From the NCBI RefSeq assembly GCF_014200605.1, contig NZ_JACHCE010000004.1:385619-449618 (forward strand): a DNA stretch of 64,000 nt, written 5' to 3'. The notes beneath the pieces are model-generated. The model saw only the letters and a list, made by a program, of their open reading frames with translations, ran no database searches and was not told where the DNA came from. Of this stretch, positions 35,349 through 43,650 are shown one piece after another; position 1 is the stretch's first letter; every line of letters starts with the position of its first letter. A program made the position numbers and the translations under genes. This stretch comes from Pedobacter cryoconitis. Its GTDB lineage: Bacteria; Bacteroidota; Bacteroidia; Sphingobacteriales; Sphingobacteriaceae.

Positions 35349-37878
35349 AATCTATTTTTTTCTTTTCCTGATACTGGTTCCTGTGTTTTTAAATGCACAG
35401 AATAGGACCAGCTTATTAAACACGCCTGTTAAACTCCCGGTAAGAAAAGGCCATATCTCCTACTTCCTGACCCAGGTAGAACAAACTGGTGTACTATTAA
35501 CCTACAATCCGGACAATATCCGGATGAAACGGCAAGTAAGTTTGTCTGGCAGAATAAAAACCGTCGGAGAATTACTGGAAGAAGTCCTCCGTGCAGAATC
35601 TGTCCGCATTAAAGAATATGAAGGCAAAATACTTTTAATCAGCAACCCCAGATTAATCACTATTAGTGGTATAATCAAGGAACAGGGTAGCGGTGAAATT
35701 ATTATTGGAGCTAATGTCACAGAGCCAGAAAGTCACAGCACTGCAACCTCCAATGGATTTGGTTTTTATAGCATTAGTCTTGAAAAAGGCACTTATTTAC
35801 TCAACATCACGCATACAGGCTATGATCCTGTTCGTATGGAAGTTGATCTTGAAAATGGGAACATAAGAAAAGATATTTATATGAAATCGGGTCTGGACCT
35901 GCCCGAATTGAAAATCACAAAAAGTACAGAAGCCCAGAGCAATCTAAATCTGAGAGGAGATCATGTCGATTTGGAAGAAGCCGGTAAGCTGCCTTCATTT
36001 CTTGGAGAAAAAGACGTTGTAAGGGCCGTACAGCTCTACCCCGGTGTGGCTGGTAATAGCGGAGGCTCTGTAAGTATGTTTGTAAGAGGCGGTAATGCCG
36101 ATCAGAACCTGGTTACACTGGACGATATATCTATATATAATATCAATCACTTTAACGGAATGTTTTCTATTTTCAATCCCGATGTATTAAAAAGCGTAGA
36201 TTTTTACCGTAGTGATTTCCCTTCCAAATATGGAGGCCGTCTTTCTTCAGTGCTCAATATCCGCTCACGTGATGGTAATATGGAAAAATATCATGGCCAT
36301 GCGACTATTGGGTTACTTTATGCATCTGTAGGGCTTGAAGGACCAATTGTAAAAGAAAAAGCATCCTTTTCATTCAATATGAGAAGAAGCTGGCTGGATT
36401 TACTGGGTGCAAAAGCTTTGGAAAATGCAGGTCTATTTTATTATTTCTCCGACATCAATTTAAAACTAAATTATATAGCTGATCCAAATAACAGGTTTTA
36501 TATCAGTGCCTATTTAGGGAGTGATGCCTACCGGCAGAAGACTAATCTGATTCCTGATTCAACGAATACGCAGAAAGATTACAGATCCACACTGAAATGG
36601 GGTAACCGGCTCATTGCTTTCAGATGGAATAGAATTCTAAGCCCCCGGCTCTTTAAAAACACGACAGTTACTTTTAGTCAGTATACAAACAGTTTTGATA
36701 GCAAAGAACCATTAATCATTGATGCACTGCCGGACAAGATCTATTCTACGGTGAAAGACTATGGTATAAAAAGCGATTTCAACTACTACCTGAGACCTGA
36801 CCTTAAACTGAATTTTGGAGGGGGTGTGAACCTGAATTCATTTATATTTCCGGCCGTCTTTACCTCCTCCGAAAGCATAAAAATCAACACATTGAACTTC
36901 AATGCTTATGTTGAAGACGAAGTTAAAATCGGAGATCATGCAGAACTTATTGCAGGCCTGCACTATGCAGGGTTTAAATCTGGTAAAACAACTTATCATA
37001 CCCTACAGCCGCGTATAAGGCTTTCTTATCGCCTAAATGAAAACCAGGTGCTTACTGCATCTTATTCAAAAATGGCTCAGTTTATCCATCAGTTTACCGT
37101 TAATGGATTTTCATTTCCCACTGAATTCAGGATCCCAAGCGGCAGATATATCAAACCAGAAATCTCAGAAATCTTAAATCTCTCTTATCGCCTGCAGGCT
37201 GGTAAAACAAGCAGTTTCACTATCGAAGCTTACTACAAAGAAATGACCAATTTACTAGCCTTGGGTTCCGGACAGGACATTGCGAATGGTTATTTCGCCA
37301 AGAAAATAGAAGATCGCCTGGTTCCTGGAAAAGGGATAAGTAAAGGTATAGAATTCAGTTATGTACAACAGTTCAACTGGCTGAGATTCCAAATGGCCTA
37401 TACCCTCTCCAAAACTACCGGTCAGTTTAAAGCACTTAATTTAGGAGAGAGTTTTCCTTTAAATCAGGATTTCAGGCATAATTTTAATATTGCAGCCAAT
37501 GCTTCTTTAGGAAAAAGACTTGGAATATCTGCTTTATGGACCTACACAACCGGCCAGCATATTACAGTACCTCAAACGATCCATAAAAGTCTGGACGATG
37601 TACTGGGCAATATTTCTGCTCCTAATACTTATATAATTTCCGGCTTAAACAACTACACCCTTTCCAGTAATTACAAACTTGATCTCGGTTTGAACCTTAC
37701 CCGGAAGTTTAGAAACGGACATGAAAGAATCTGGTCTTTAGGTATGTACAATGCGATTGCTAATCCTCAGTCCAAAACGGTATTGACATCAATTGATAAT
37801 AGTACAACGCATGTTTATATTCTGGAGCAGGACAAATTAAAACTAATTCCTTATTTTACATTTACTTATAAATTCTAA
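35332..37878 (+). CDS. TonB-dependent receptor with N-terminal signalling (STN) domain
   Basis: This is an outer-membrane receptor of about 848 residues. After a signal peptide (cut near FLNAQ) comes an STN-like domain at about residues 30-105 (YFLTQVEQTGVLLTYNPDNI), which contacts FecR. A carboxypeptidase-regulatory-like domain follows (TISGIIKEQGSGEIIIGANV), then the plug (GAAGNSGGSVSMFVRGGNADQ-like VAGNSGGSVSMFVRGG) and a long barrel ending in FTYKF. Start is at the ATG 35332 or the in-frame GTG at 35326, both overlapping fecR. Transported compound unknown. The pairing with DUF4249 points to a polymer-derived ligand. Confidence 0.92.
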   Translation: MTTGNKIYFFLFLILVPVFLNAQNRTSLLNTPVKLPVRKGHISYFLTQVEQTGVLLTYNPDNIRMKRQVSLSGRIKTVGELLEEVLRAESVRIKEYEGKILLISNPRLITISGIIKEQGSGEIIIGANVTEPESHSTATSNGFGFYSISLEKGTYLLNITHTGYDPVRMEVDLENGNIRKDIYMKSGLDLPELKITKSTEAQSNLNLRGDHVDLEEAGKLPSFLGEKDVVRAVQLYPGVAGNSGGSVSMFVRGGNADQNLVTLDDISIYNINHFNGMFSIFNPDVLKSVDFYRSDFPSKYGGRLSSVLNIRSRDGNMEKYHGHATIGLLYASVGLEGPIVKEKASFSFNMRRSWLDLLGAKALENAGLFYYFSDINLKLNYIADPNNRFYISAYLGSDAYRQKTNLIPDSTNTQKDYRSTLKWGNRLIAFRWNRILSPRLFKNTTVTFSQYTNSFDSKEPLIIDALPDKIYSTVKDYGIKSDFNYYLRPDLKLNFGGGVNLNSFIFPAVFTSSESIKINTLNFNAYVEDEVKIGDHAELIAGLHYAGFKSGKTTYHTLQPRIRLSYRLNENQVLTASYSKMAQFIHQFTVNGFSFPTEFRIPSGRYIKPEISEILNLSYRLQAGKTSSFTIEAYYKEMTNLLALGSGQDIANGYFAKKIEDRLVPGKGISKGIEFSYVQQFNWLRFQMAYTLSKTTGQFKALNLGESFPLNQDFRHNFNIAANASLGKRLGISALWTYTTGQHITVPQTIHKSLDDVLGNISAPNTYIISGLNNYTLSSNYKLDLGLNLTRKFRNGHERIWSLGMYNAIANPQSKTVLTSIDNSTTHVYILEQDKLKLIPYFTFTYKF

Positions 37879-37880
37879 GT

Positions 37881-38834
37881 ATGCATATTTACAGTAAGAA
37901 AAATCTTCTGGCATTACTCATTTTACTATCTATGAGCAGTTGTGAAAAAGAAACGAATGTAGATATCAGTAAAAATCCTGCAAAACTGGTTGTATTAGGA
38001 GAATTTAACCAGGAAGATGATGCATTAATCAATCTGAGTACTTCTGTTTTTTCCACTGCAAAGGGAGCATTTCCTGATGTTGAAGATGCACAGATCAGCC
38101 TATTGGATAAAAATAATACGCTGATAGAAAAATACACTTACCAAAGCAAGGGAAATTATACGGGTAAAAAAGCAATGACTGGCCAGCAATATAAACTGGC
38201 AGTCAATTATAATGGAGAAACTTATCAGGCCCAAACCACTATACCTTCGGCATTTAATTTGAATCTTATTGAGCAGGATGCCAGCTCACTGATAGCAGAA
38301 ATAGTTGATTTGAGCCTGGAAATCAATGCCTATACTTTTGAAATACTTGCAAAACCATTTACTGTAGACCGTTATTATCTGGAGAACGGACAAAAGATAA
38401 AAGTAAATTCAGAAGCTGAATTTACTGAACTGCTCAAAATTAAACCCAACCTGGAACCCAAACGTGATACAACCTTTAATACAAAATTCAGCAGAATATA
38501 TATTGAAACAGCCGACAACAGAACTGAGAATGTAAAATACAATGTCTTAAAAGACAATTCAGGCAGAATTTTTTTAACGGATAAAACATTCAACGGAGGT
38601 AAAACTACTTTGGAAATCTACTATCAGAATCTGTTATCAAATACGGCAAACATTCAATATGTACTTGTTGTAAAATCAACTGATCCTGTATATTTTAATT
38701 ACTTATACAGTTCTGATTTGCAGGCTGCAAAAAGCCTGGCTGGTATAACAGATGTTCCGATTAAAGGAAATATAGTTAATGCACTTGGAATCTGGGGAGG
38801 TGCGTATGTCAAAAAAATCATACTAAAGAACTAA
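37881..38834 (+). CDS. DUF4249 family lipoprotein
   Basis: This 317-residue lipoprotein (signal ending SMSSCEKE, Cys 21) belongs to DUF4249, a family nearly always placed directly after a TonB receptor of the FecI/FecR type. The characteristic early block is KLVVLGEFNQEDDALINLST, followed by AQISLLDKNNTLIEKY and a GQQYKLAVNYNGETYQAQTT strand pair. DUF4249 is thought to be a surface partner of its receptor, perhaps binding the cargo. It starts 3 nt after the receptor's stop. Confidence 0.92.
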   Translation: MHIYSKKNLLALLILLSMSSCEKETNVDISKNPAKLVVLGEFNQEDDALINLSTSVFSTAKGAFPDVEDAQISLLDKNNTLIEKYTYQSKGNYTGKKAMTGQQYKLAVNYNGETYQAQTTIPSAFNLNLIEQDASSLIAEIVDLSLEINAYTFEILAKPFTVDRYYLENGQKIKVNSEAEFTELLKIKPNLEPKRDTTFNTKFSRIYIETADNRTENVKYNVLKDNSGRIFLTDKTFNGGKTTLEIYYQNLLSNTANIQYVLVVKSTDPVYFNYLYSSDLQAAKSLAGITDVPIKGNIVNALGIWGGAYVKKIILKN

Positions 38835-38836
38835 AT

Positions 38837-39415
38837 ATGTTCCAGCTGTTGCGTAAAAACATAGAAAAGCACATTCAGATTACAGAGGAAGAATTTGAAC
38901 AATTCTGTGCAAATTTTCAGCTCAGAAAAGTAAAAAAGAAAGATTTTCTATTAAGAGCGGGCGAAATATGCAGATATGAAGGCTTCGTCACTAAAGGATG
39001 TTTTAAAGTCTATTACCTGGATGAAAATGGTTCAGAACAGATCCTTTATTTTGCTACAGAAGACTGGTGGGCAACAGACATAGATAGTTTTACTAATCAG
39101 GTCCCTGCTATTCTGAATATTGAGGCCTTAGAAGACTGTGAGGTATTATGTATCAATAAACCTGATAAAGATATTCTTTACAATCAATTAGCCAAAGTCG
39201 AAAAGCTTTTCAGGATTATGAACCAGAGGACACTGGTATCATTTCAACGCAGGGTCATCTCTTCTATTGGCAAGACTGCTGCACAGCGTTATATAGAATT
39301 CATAGAGAAATATCCGGGTTTAGAGGATAGGTTAACTCAATTACAGGTAGCGGCTTATCTTGGTATCACCCACGAATTTCTAAACAAGATCAGGAAAAAG
39401 CTTTTTCGAAACTGA
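38837..39415 (+). CDS. Crp/Fnr family transcriptional regulator, last gene of the surface-signalling operon
   Basis: This 192-residue protein has an N-terminal cNMP-binding-like jelly roll (LRKVKKKDFLLRAGEICRYE, then EQILYFATEDWWATDIDSFT) and a C-terminal helix-turn-helix (LTQLQVAAYLGITHEFLNKI). Its start codon lies just 2 nt after the DUF4249 stop, so it is probably translated from the sigma/FecR/receptor mRNA. That would place a second regulator under the control of the surface-sensed signal. It could instead act on the isochorismatase gene 73 nt downstream, which has its own -7 box. Confidence 0.9.
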   Translation: MFQLLRKNIEKHIQITEEEFEQFCANFQLRKVKKKDFLLRAGEICRYEGFVTKGCFKVYYLDENGSEQILYFATEDWWATDIDSFTNQVPAILNIEALEDCEVLCINKPDKDILYNQLAKVEKLFRIMNQRTLVSFQRRVISSIGKTAAQRYIEFIEKYPGLEDRLTQLQVAAYLGITHEFLNKIRKKLFRN

Positions 39416-39466
39416 TTATTTTTCAAGGCATTGAACTAGTTCAATTTTTCGTAAAAAGAGCTGCTG

Positions 39467-39474
39467 TACTTTTG
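39467..39474 (+). promoter_or_regulatory. Bacteroidota -7 box upstream of the isochorismatase-fold gene
   Basis: TACTTTTG matches TAnnTTTG and ends 15 nt before the ATG at 39489. The short leader fits Bacteroidota promoters. The -33 region is T-rich without a clear TTG. Confidence 0.5.
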
Positions 39475-39488
39475 TTTCATAAAAAAAA

Positions 39489-40130
39489 ATGAACATGAAA
39501 AAAGCAATCTTAAACATCGGTGCAGGCTGCCTGCTTACCATCTGTAGTATTCCTTCTGCCTCTGCTCAGAAGCCTTCCAATGCAAATACTGCATTAATTG
39601 TTATTGACATTCAAAATGATTATTTCCCAGGTGGTAAAATGACACTGGTTAATGCAAATGAAGCCAGTAATAACGCTAAAAAACTAATTGAAAAAAGTAG
39701 AAAAGCAGGTATCCCCGTTATTCATGTGCAGCATATCGCGTTGCAGGAAGGGGCAACTTTTTTTCTTCCGGACACAAAGGGTGCAGAATTACATAAAGAT
39801 GTTACTCCTTTAAAAAATGAGAAACTAATCGTAAAGCATTATCCTAATAGTTTCCGTGAAACAGATTTACTTGAATACCTTAAAAGCAAAAACATTAAAA
39901 ATCTGGTATTTGCAGGTATGATGACGCATGTTTGTATTGATGCCACAGTCAAAGCCGCCAAAGATTATGGCTTTAATTGCGAAGTTATAGCAGATGCAAC
40001 AGCCACAAGGGACCTGGAAGCCAATGGTCAAAAGGTAAAAGCAGAAGAGGTTCAGAATGCTTTAATTGCAGCACTGAATTTCTATTATGCAGAAATAAGT
40101 TCTACTGAAAAATTTCTTAGGCAAAACTAA
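39489..40130 (+). CDS. Exported isochorismatase-family cysteine hydrolase
   Basis: This 213-residue enzyme has the catalytic triad of the family: Asp in TALIVIDIQNDYF, Lys in LIVKHYPNSFRETD and Cys in MMTHVCIDATVKAAKDYG. These enzymes include nicotinamidase and isochorismatase, but most Bacteroidota members have unknown substrates. An N-terminal signal peptide is present (GAGCLLTICSIPSASAQ), so it would act in the periplasm, which is unusual for the family. Start is ATG 39489 or 39495. Confidence 0.88.
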   Translation: MNMKKAILNIGAGCLLTICSIPSASAQKPSNANTALIVIDIQNDYFPGGKMTLVNANEASNNAKKLIEKSRKAGIPVIHVQHIALQEGATFFLPDTKGAELHKDVTPLKNEKLIVKHYPNSFRETDLLEYLKSKNIKNLVFAGMMTHVCIDATVKAAKDYGFNCEVIADATATRDLEANGQKVKAEEVQNALIAALNFYYAEISSTEKFLRQN

Positions 40131-40277
40131 CCGCAAGCACAAACAGGTCAGCATTCGATCGAAAAGATAACACACATTGAATCAGACTTCTAAAATCACA
40201 ATTCCTGATAATAGCAATCTGGTATTTTAAATGCATTTAGCAAAAAAATATAAAATTTGAGCTGTTTATGATGAGAA

Positions 40278-40323
40278 TAATTACCTGTTATTTTTATATA
40301 CTTGATAAAAAAACAGGTAATTA
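40278..40323. promoter_or_regulatory. Inverted repeat flanking a possible -7 box upstream of a truncated sigma gene
   Basis: Arms of at least 11 perfect base pairs (AATTACCTGTT with AACAGGTAATT, extended on both sides) flank about 22 nt. The spacer contains TATACTTG (40297-40304), one base from the TAnnTTTG consensus. Arms on both sides of a promoter are a typical repressor arrangement, or the RNA could fold as a leader hairpin. It lies 21 nt upstream of the ATG at 40344. Confidence 0.5.
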
Positions 40324-40343
40324 ATTGATTTAAAAAGGTGATT

Positions 40344-40700
40344 ATGGATCCAGAAAAGAGCGTCTACAGTTACTTTAGCGACACCATGTTGTTAAAGTAT
40401 TTAAAACAGGGTGACCGGGGGGCATTTGATGAGATTTTTAACAGATATTGGAAGAAATTATATAACAATGCTTATAAAAGATTAAAAGACAAAGATTTAG
40501 TAGAATCAATTGTACAGGAAGTATATTTCAATCTATGGAAAGAAAAGGAAAGTCAAAAAATTCATAAACTACTCCCTTATCTGTTATCGTCTTTACGGTC
40601 CAATGTTTTGAAGTTATACCGGGAAGGTAAGGCCGGACCATTTTTTGAAAGAGGGCTGAAATACATCATGTTAGCCTCAATACATAACGGCGTAAACTAA
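40344..40700 (+). CDS. Truncated ECF sigma factor lacking region 4
   Basis: This 118-residue protein has a full sigma region 2 (LLKYLKQGDRGAFDEIFNRY, KDLVESIVQEVYFNLWKEKE and YLLSSLRSNVLKLYREGK), which in other ECF factors binds the core polymerase and the -10 element. It stops about 25 residues later (LKYIMLASIHNGVN) without region 4, the -35-binding domain. It is a single clean reading frame ending before a strong terminator, so it is not an obvious recent frameshift. It may be a decayed sigma factor or a small regulator that competes for polymerase. ATG 40344 is preferred over GTG 40338. Confidence 0.75.
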   Translation: MDPEKSVYSYFSDTMLLKYLKQGDRGAFDEIFNRYWKKLYNNAYKRLKDKDLVESIVQEVYFNLWKEKESQKIHKLLPYLLSSLRSNVLKLYREGKAGPFFERGLKYIMLASIHNGVN

Positions 40701-40724
40701 ATTACTCAATCGGGATCCAAAACT

Positions 40725-40773
40725 AAAAAGAGCATTGATTAAACTGAGTTTCAGTTTAATCAATGCTCTTTTT
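40725..40773. terminator. Very strong bidirectional terminator
   Basis: A perfect 23-bp stem (40725-40747 with 40751-40773) with a 3-nt loop. The stem begins with five A and ends in five T, so both strands gain a U tail. It separates the truncated sigma gene from the convergent GH16 gene. Confidence 0.85.
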
Positions 40774-40786
40774 ATGTTATTGCTGC

Positions 40787-41569
40787 TTATTGAGGCGTAA
40801 ATTTAAAGGAATGAATAATCATTTCCACTTCCTGACCATTTACAGGTGCATGCCCGCTAAACAACCATAAATTCATGTGTACTGGCAAAGCCTCTGTACT
40901 TACAGGAAAGCCTGCCGGCGTACTATAGGGATAAAAAGAATTGGCTTCATTTTGCGTATGCCCATGATAAGCTTTATAAGTTACCGCCTGGTTTGTACGT
41001 GTAAATTTATAAGTACTATAGGTTCCGTTTAAAGCAAGTTCATAAGTCTTTGAATCTCTTGTCTCAGGATTACCATAAGCAGGATATACTGTATAATTGA
41101 AATTAGGCCATTGCGAATTGCCCCATCTTGCAAATTCAATATCCACTTCATGATGCCCGTCATCTCCGTCTTTATAATTGAATAAACCAAATACAATATT
41201 CGGATCTAATTGATCCGGACGGCCTTCTACTTCCCAGACATAAGAACCATAGCCAAATTTTTGCTGTGAATAAATCTCCGCGCAGTTCCATCTGCCTGTT
41301 GCCGGATCTTTCTTTAATTTTAAATGCAGAAAGCCTTGCGCATCTACCCAGACACTACTGCCTGACCAGTAATTTGGCCCGGGACCAACTGTTGTGTTTC
41401 CCAAATCTTTGACATTCCAGGTAATACCACTAAAAGAAATAGTACTCACTGCAGCAACGGCATTTTTTCCATTTCCCTGTCCTGCAGCATTTACATCAGT
41501 AATTGCCTGATCTTTTTTACAAGAAACGGCAAGCATCGCAATGATTGCGATAAAATACATCTTTTTCAT
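40787..41569 (-). CDS. GH16-like glycan hydrolase lipoprotein
   Basis: This 260-residue lipoprotein (signal ending MLAVSCKK, Cys 17) is an all-beta concanavalin-like protein of the GH16 type. The catalytic signature is seen as HHEVDIEFARWGN, where E-V-D-I-E-F matches the non-bulged E-x-D-x-E core that holds the nucleophile and acid/base Glu of lichenase/laminarinase enzymes. The beta strands around FGYGSYVWEVEGRP fit too. Substrate could be beta-glucan; it cannot be set from sequence. The GH3 enzyme at 43651 might act on its products. Confidence 0.85.
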   Translation of the reverse strand: MKKMYFIAIIAMLAVSCKKDQAITDVNAAGQGNGKNAVAAVSTISFSGITWNVKDLGNTTVGPGPNYWSGSSVWVDAQGFLHLKLKKDPATGRWNCAEIYSQQKFGYGSYVWEVEGRPDQLDPNIVFGLFNYKDGDDGHHEVDIEFARWGNSQWPNFNYTVYPAYGNPETRDSKTYELALNGTYSTYKFTRTNQAVTYKAYHGHTQNEANSFYPYSTPAGFPVSTEALPVHMNLWLFSGHAPVNGQEVEMIIHSFKFTPQ

Positions 41570-41682
41570 ACGTTTTTGGTTTTAGATTGTTAGGTTTGTT
41601 ATCTAACCTACTGACACACAAACATACTATCAGGGGTAATCAAAGCTAGAATATTTTTTCTGTCCATACTAAAACATCCGAA

Positions 41683-42051
41683 ATGATAAACCATTTTGAT
41701 CATATTGTAATTACAGTGAGTAACATTGAGCGCTCCGTTGACTTTTACGAATCCGTACTCTTTATGACCCCTATTACCTTTGGCAATGGCAGAAGAGCAT
41801 TAAAATTTGGCGATCAAAAGATTAATCTTCAGCTTTTAGGACAAGAAACCAGGAACAAAGCTGGTATAGGGTCGGCAGATATTTGCCTGATCAGCGACTG
41901 GACAACTGAAAAGGTGATCACACATCTGACAGAAAAAAAGGTCACCATTATTGAAGGGCCTGTTGAAAAATCAGGGGCAAACGGAATAATTATATCCGTT
42001 TACATTAATGACCCCGATAAAAACCTGATAGAAATAAGCCGTTATAAATAA
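41683..42051 (+). CDS. VOC family (glyoxalase/dioxygenase fold) protein
   Basis: This 122-residue protein is a single vicinal-oxygen-chelate domain: FDHIVITVSNIERSVDFYE, then LMTPITFGNGRRALKFGDQK and the ending YINDPDKNLIEISRYK. Metal-ligand positions His (DHIV), a Gln/His site mid-protein and Glu in LIEIS can be traced. VOC proteins catalyse isomerisation, dioxygenation or bind antibiotics; the reaction cannot be assigned. It converges with the MarR-GNAT gene with a 3-nt gap. Confidence 0.88.
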   Translation: MINHFDHIVITVSNIERSVDFYESVLFMTPITFGNGRRALKFGDQKINLQLLGQETRNKAGIGSADICLISDWTTEKVITHLTEKKVTIIEGPVEKSGANGIIISVYINDPDKNLIEISRYK

Positions 42052-42054
42052 ACC

Positions 42055-42993
42055 TTAACGACTTAAAATCATTTTATAATAAAGATTGCCGGATTCCTCC
42101 TGCTGTTTACCTTTTTTCTGGAAACCCATTTTCTCAAACCAGGTAACCAGTGCTAAAGGTGAATGCACCTCAAGTGCTTCATTTTTTTGCACAAGTAGTT
42201 TATCAATAAGGGCTTTACCTACCCCAACACCTCTATACTGTTCTAAAACTGCTAATCCTTCGATTTTAAAACCTGTTTTAGTTTTACGGCAACTGCAGGT
42301 TCCGGCGGGCAGATCATGTACAGTAGCCAGAAAATTTAAGTTTTGATCATCCGAAATACCTGCAAAAGATTGTTCCGCATCAATTTTCCTTAAAACTGAC
42401 TTTACTATTGCAGCAGAAGTCTTAAATGCTTCAGTGGTTTCAACCAGCCGCACCTCTATCTCAGCTGCTTCCGAAGACTTTTCAGACCGCTGTTCTTTCA
42501 TCGTTTCTACCAGCTGCTGCGCCCTTTCAAAAAAGCTTTTCTTGCGCAGCTGTTCCTCAGTCTCATTCAAAGCCTGCAGTAACTTATTCTCTGTCTGGGT
42601 AACCTCAGATAAAACTTTGATCATGACCTCCCATACCGGTTTCATTTTCTCGATCAATTCCCAGGCCTTACCTGTTAATATAATCAGACGTTTACGTTCA
42701 TCCGTTTTATCACGCAAAGAGCTGATCAGCTTTTGCTGTTCCAGCTCTTTTAATAAACTAATAGTTGAAGGGTGTGCATAACCGATTTCTGATGCCAGCT
42801 CCAGGATACTCAGAGGAGATTTAAATTGTAAAGTATAGATTACAGGAAACCACTTGGGTTCAAACTCTATACCAAAAGCTTTATACAGCAAAAGCCCGTC
42901 CTTTCGGAATTGATCACTTAGCCGCTGTAACCGTGTGGATATAGCTAATATACCAGATTCATCTATCAGATTAACAGGTTCCTTACTGCTCAT
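42055..42993 (-). CDS. MarR-type regulator fused to a GNAT acetyltransferase
   Basis: This 312-residue protein joins a MarR winged helix (residues about 5-150; SILELASEIGYAHPSTISLL and RDKTDERKRLIILTGKAWEL) to a C-terminal GNAT domain (LAVLEQYRGVGVGKALIDKL with the acetyl-CoA motif Q/R-x-x-G-x-G). This fusion is a known regulator architecture in Bacteroidota and Firmicutes. The start at the ATG at 42993 is preferred; it overlaps the end of the upstream GNAT gene by 11 nt, so both are co-translated. It may sense an acetylated or toxic small molecule. Confidence 0.9.
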   Translation of the reverse strand: MSSKEPVNLIDESGILAISTRLQRLSDQFRKDGLLLYKAFGIEFEPKWFPVIYTLQFKSPLSILELASEIGYAHPSTISLLKELEQQKLISSLRDKTDERKRLIILTGKAWELIEKMKPVWEVMIKVLSEVTQTENKLLQALNETEEQLRKKSFFERAQQLVETMKEQRSEKSSEAAEIEVRLVETTEAFKTSAAIVKSVLRKIDAEQSFAGISDDQNLNFLATVHDLPAGTCSCRKTKTGFKIEGLAVLEQYRGVGVGKALIDKLLVQKNEALEVHSPLALVTWFEKMGFQKKGKQQEESGNLYYKMILSR

Positions 42994-43486
42994 TTTCCAA
43001 ATGTAAAACAAAAAAATGAGTGTCCACCTTCATTAAAGGTATACTGGCTGGTAAATTAGTCTTTTCAATAGGCATAAAACCATTACGCTCATAAAACCTG
43101 ATTGCAGCCTGCAAAAGAAGAATAGTCCCCAGGTAAATCGCCTTTATCCCTTTTTCTCTGGCATAAGCAATCAGGATATCCAGTAATTGCTGTGCTATTC
43201 CCCGTTCTTTACCTCTAAAGTCCTTATGAACAAACATTTTACGGATTACCCCGATGCCATCTCCCACATTGATCAGTGCAATAGAACCTATCACCTGGTC
43301 CTGATGTTTTGCAACCCAGAATTCACCTCCCGGCACCTTATAAAATTCTTCTATCACTTTTAAATCAGGCTGATCTGCAACTGTAATCGGAATGTTAAAC
43401 TCCTGTTGTTGAATAGTAAGTATTAAATCTATGATTTGCTCAGTTTCTGCAACTGTTGATGTCTTGATTTCAAATTGTGTTTCCAT
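42983..43486 (-). CDS. GNAT family N-acetyltransferase
   Basis: This 167-residue protein has a GNAT fold, with the acetyl-CoA binding segment MFVHKDFRGKERGIAQQLLD and conserved strands IGSIALINVGDGIGVIRKMF and IKAIYLGTILLLQAAIRFYE (R-x-x-x-x-Gly and late FYERNGF). It would acetylate an amine on a small molecule or protein. It overlaps the MarR-GNAT gene downstream by 11 nt, so two acetyltransferase domains are made together. Confidence 0.9.
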   Translation of the reverse strand: METQFEIKTSTVAETEQIIDLILTIQQQEFNIPITVADQPDLKVIEEFYKVPGGEFWVAKHQDQVIGSIALINVGDGIGVIRKMFVHKDFRGKERGIAQQLLDILIAYAREKGIKAIYLGTILLLQAAIRFYERNGFMPIEKTNLPASIPLMKVDTHFFVLHLENEQ

Positions 43487-43650
43487 CGCTTTATAGTATA
43501 TATGTGTAAAAGTACGTAGTCAACTACATATATACAAATTAATCTAAAATAATTGTATAAGACAAAGCCTTTATAAAGCTTGAATTTGGAAAAACAGAAA
43601 ATAAGGACTACCATTGCTTCGCATAGAAGCAAAGCTAAAACCAAAGCTGT

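Noticed and set aside
43615..43632. Short inverted repeat upstream of GH3 (TTGCTT with AAGCAA)
   Set aside because: Six-base arms with a seven-base loop are frequent by chance in AT-rich DNA.
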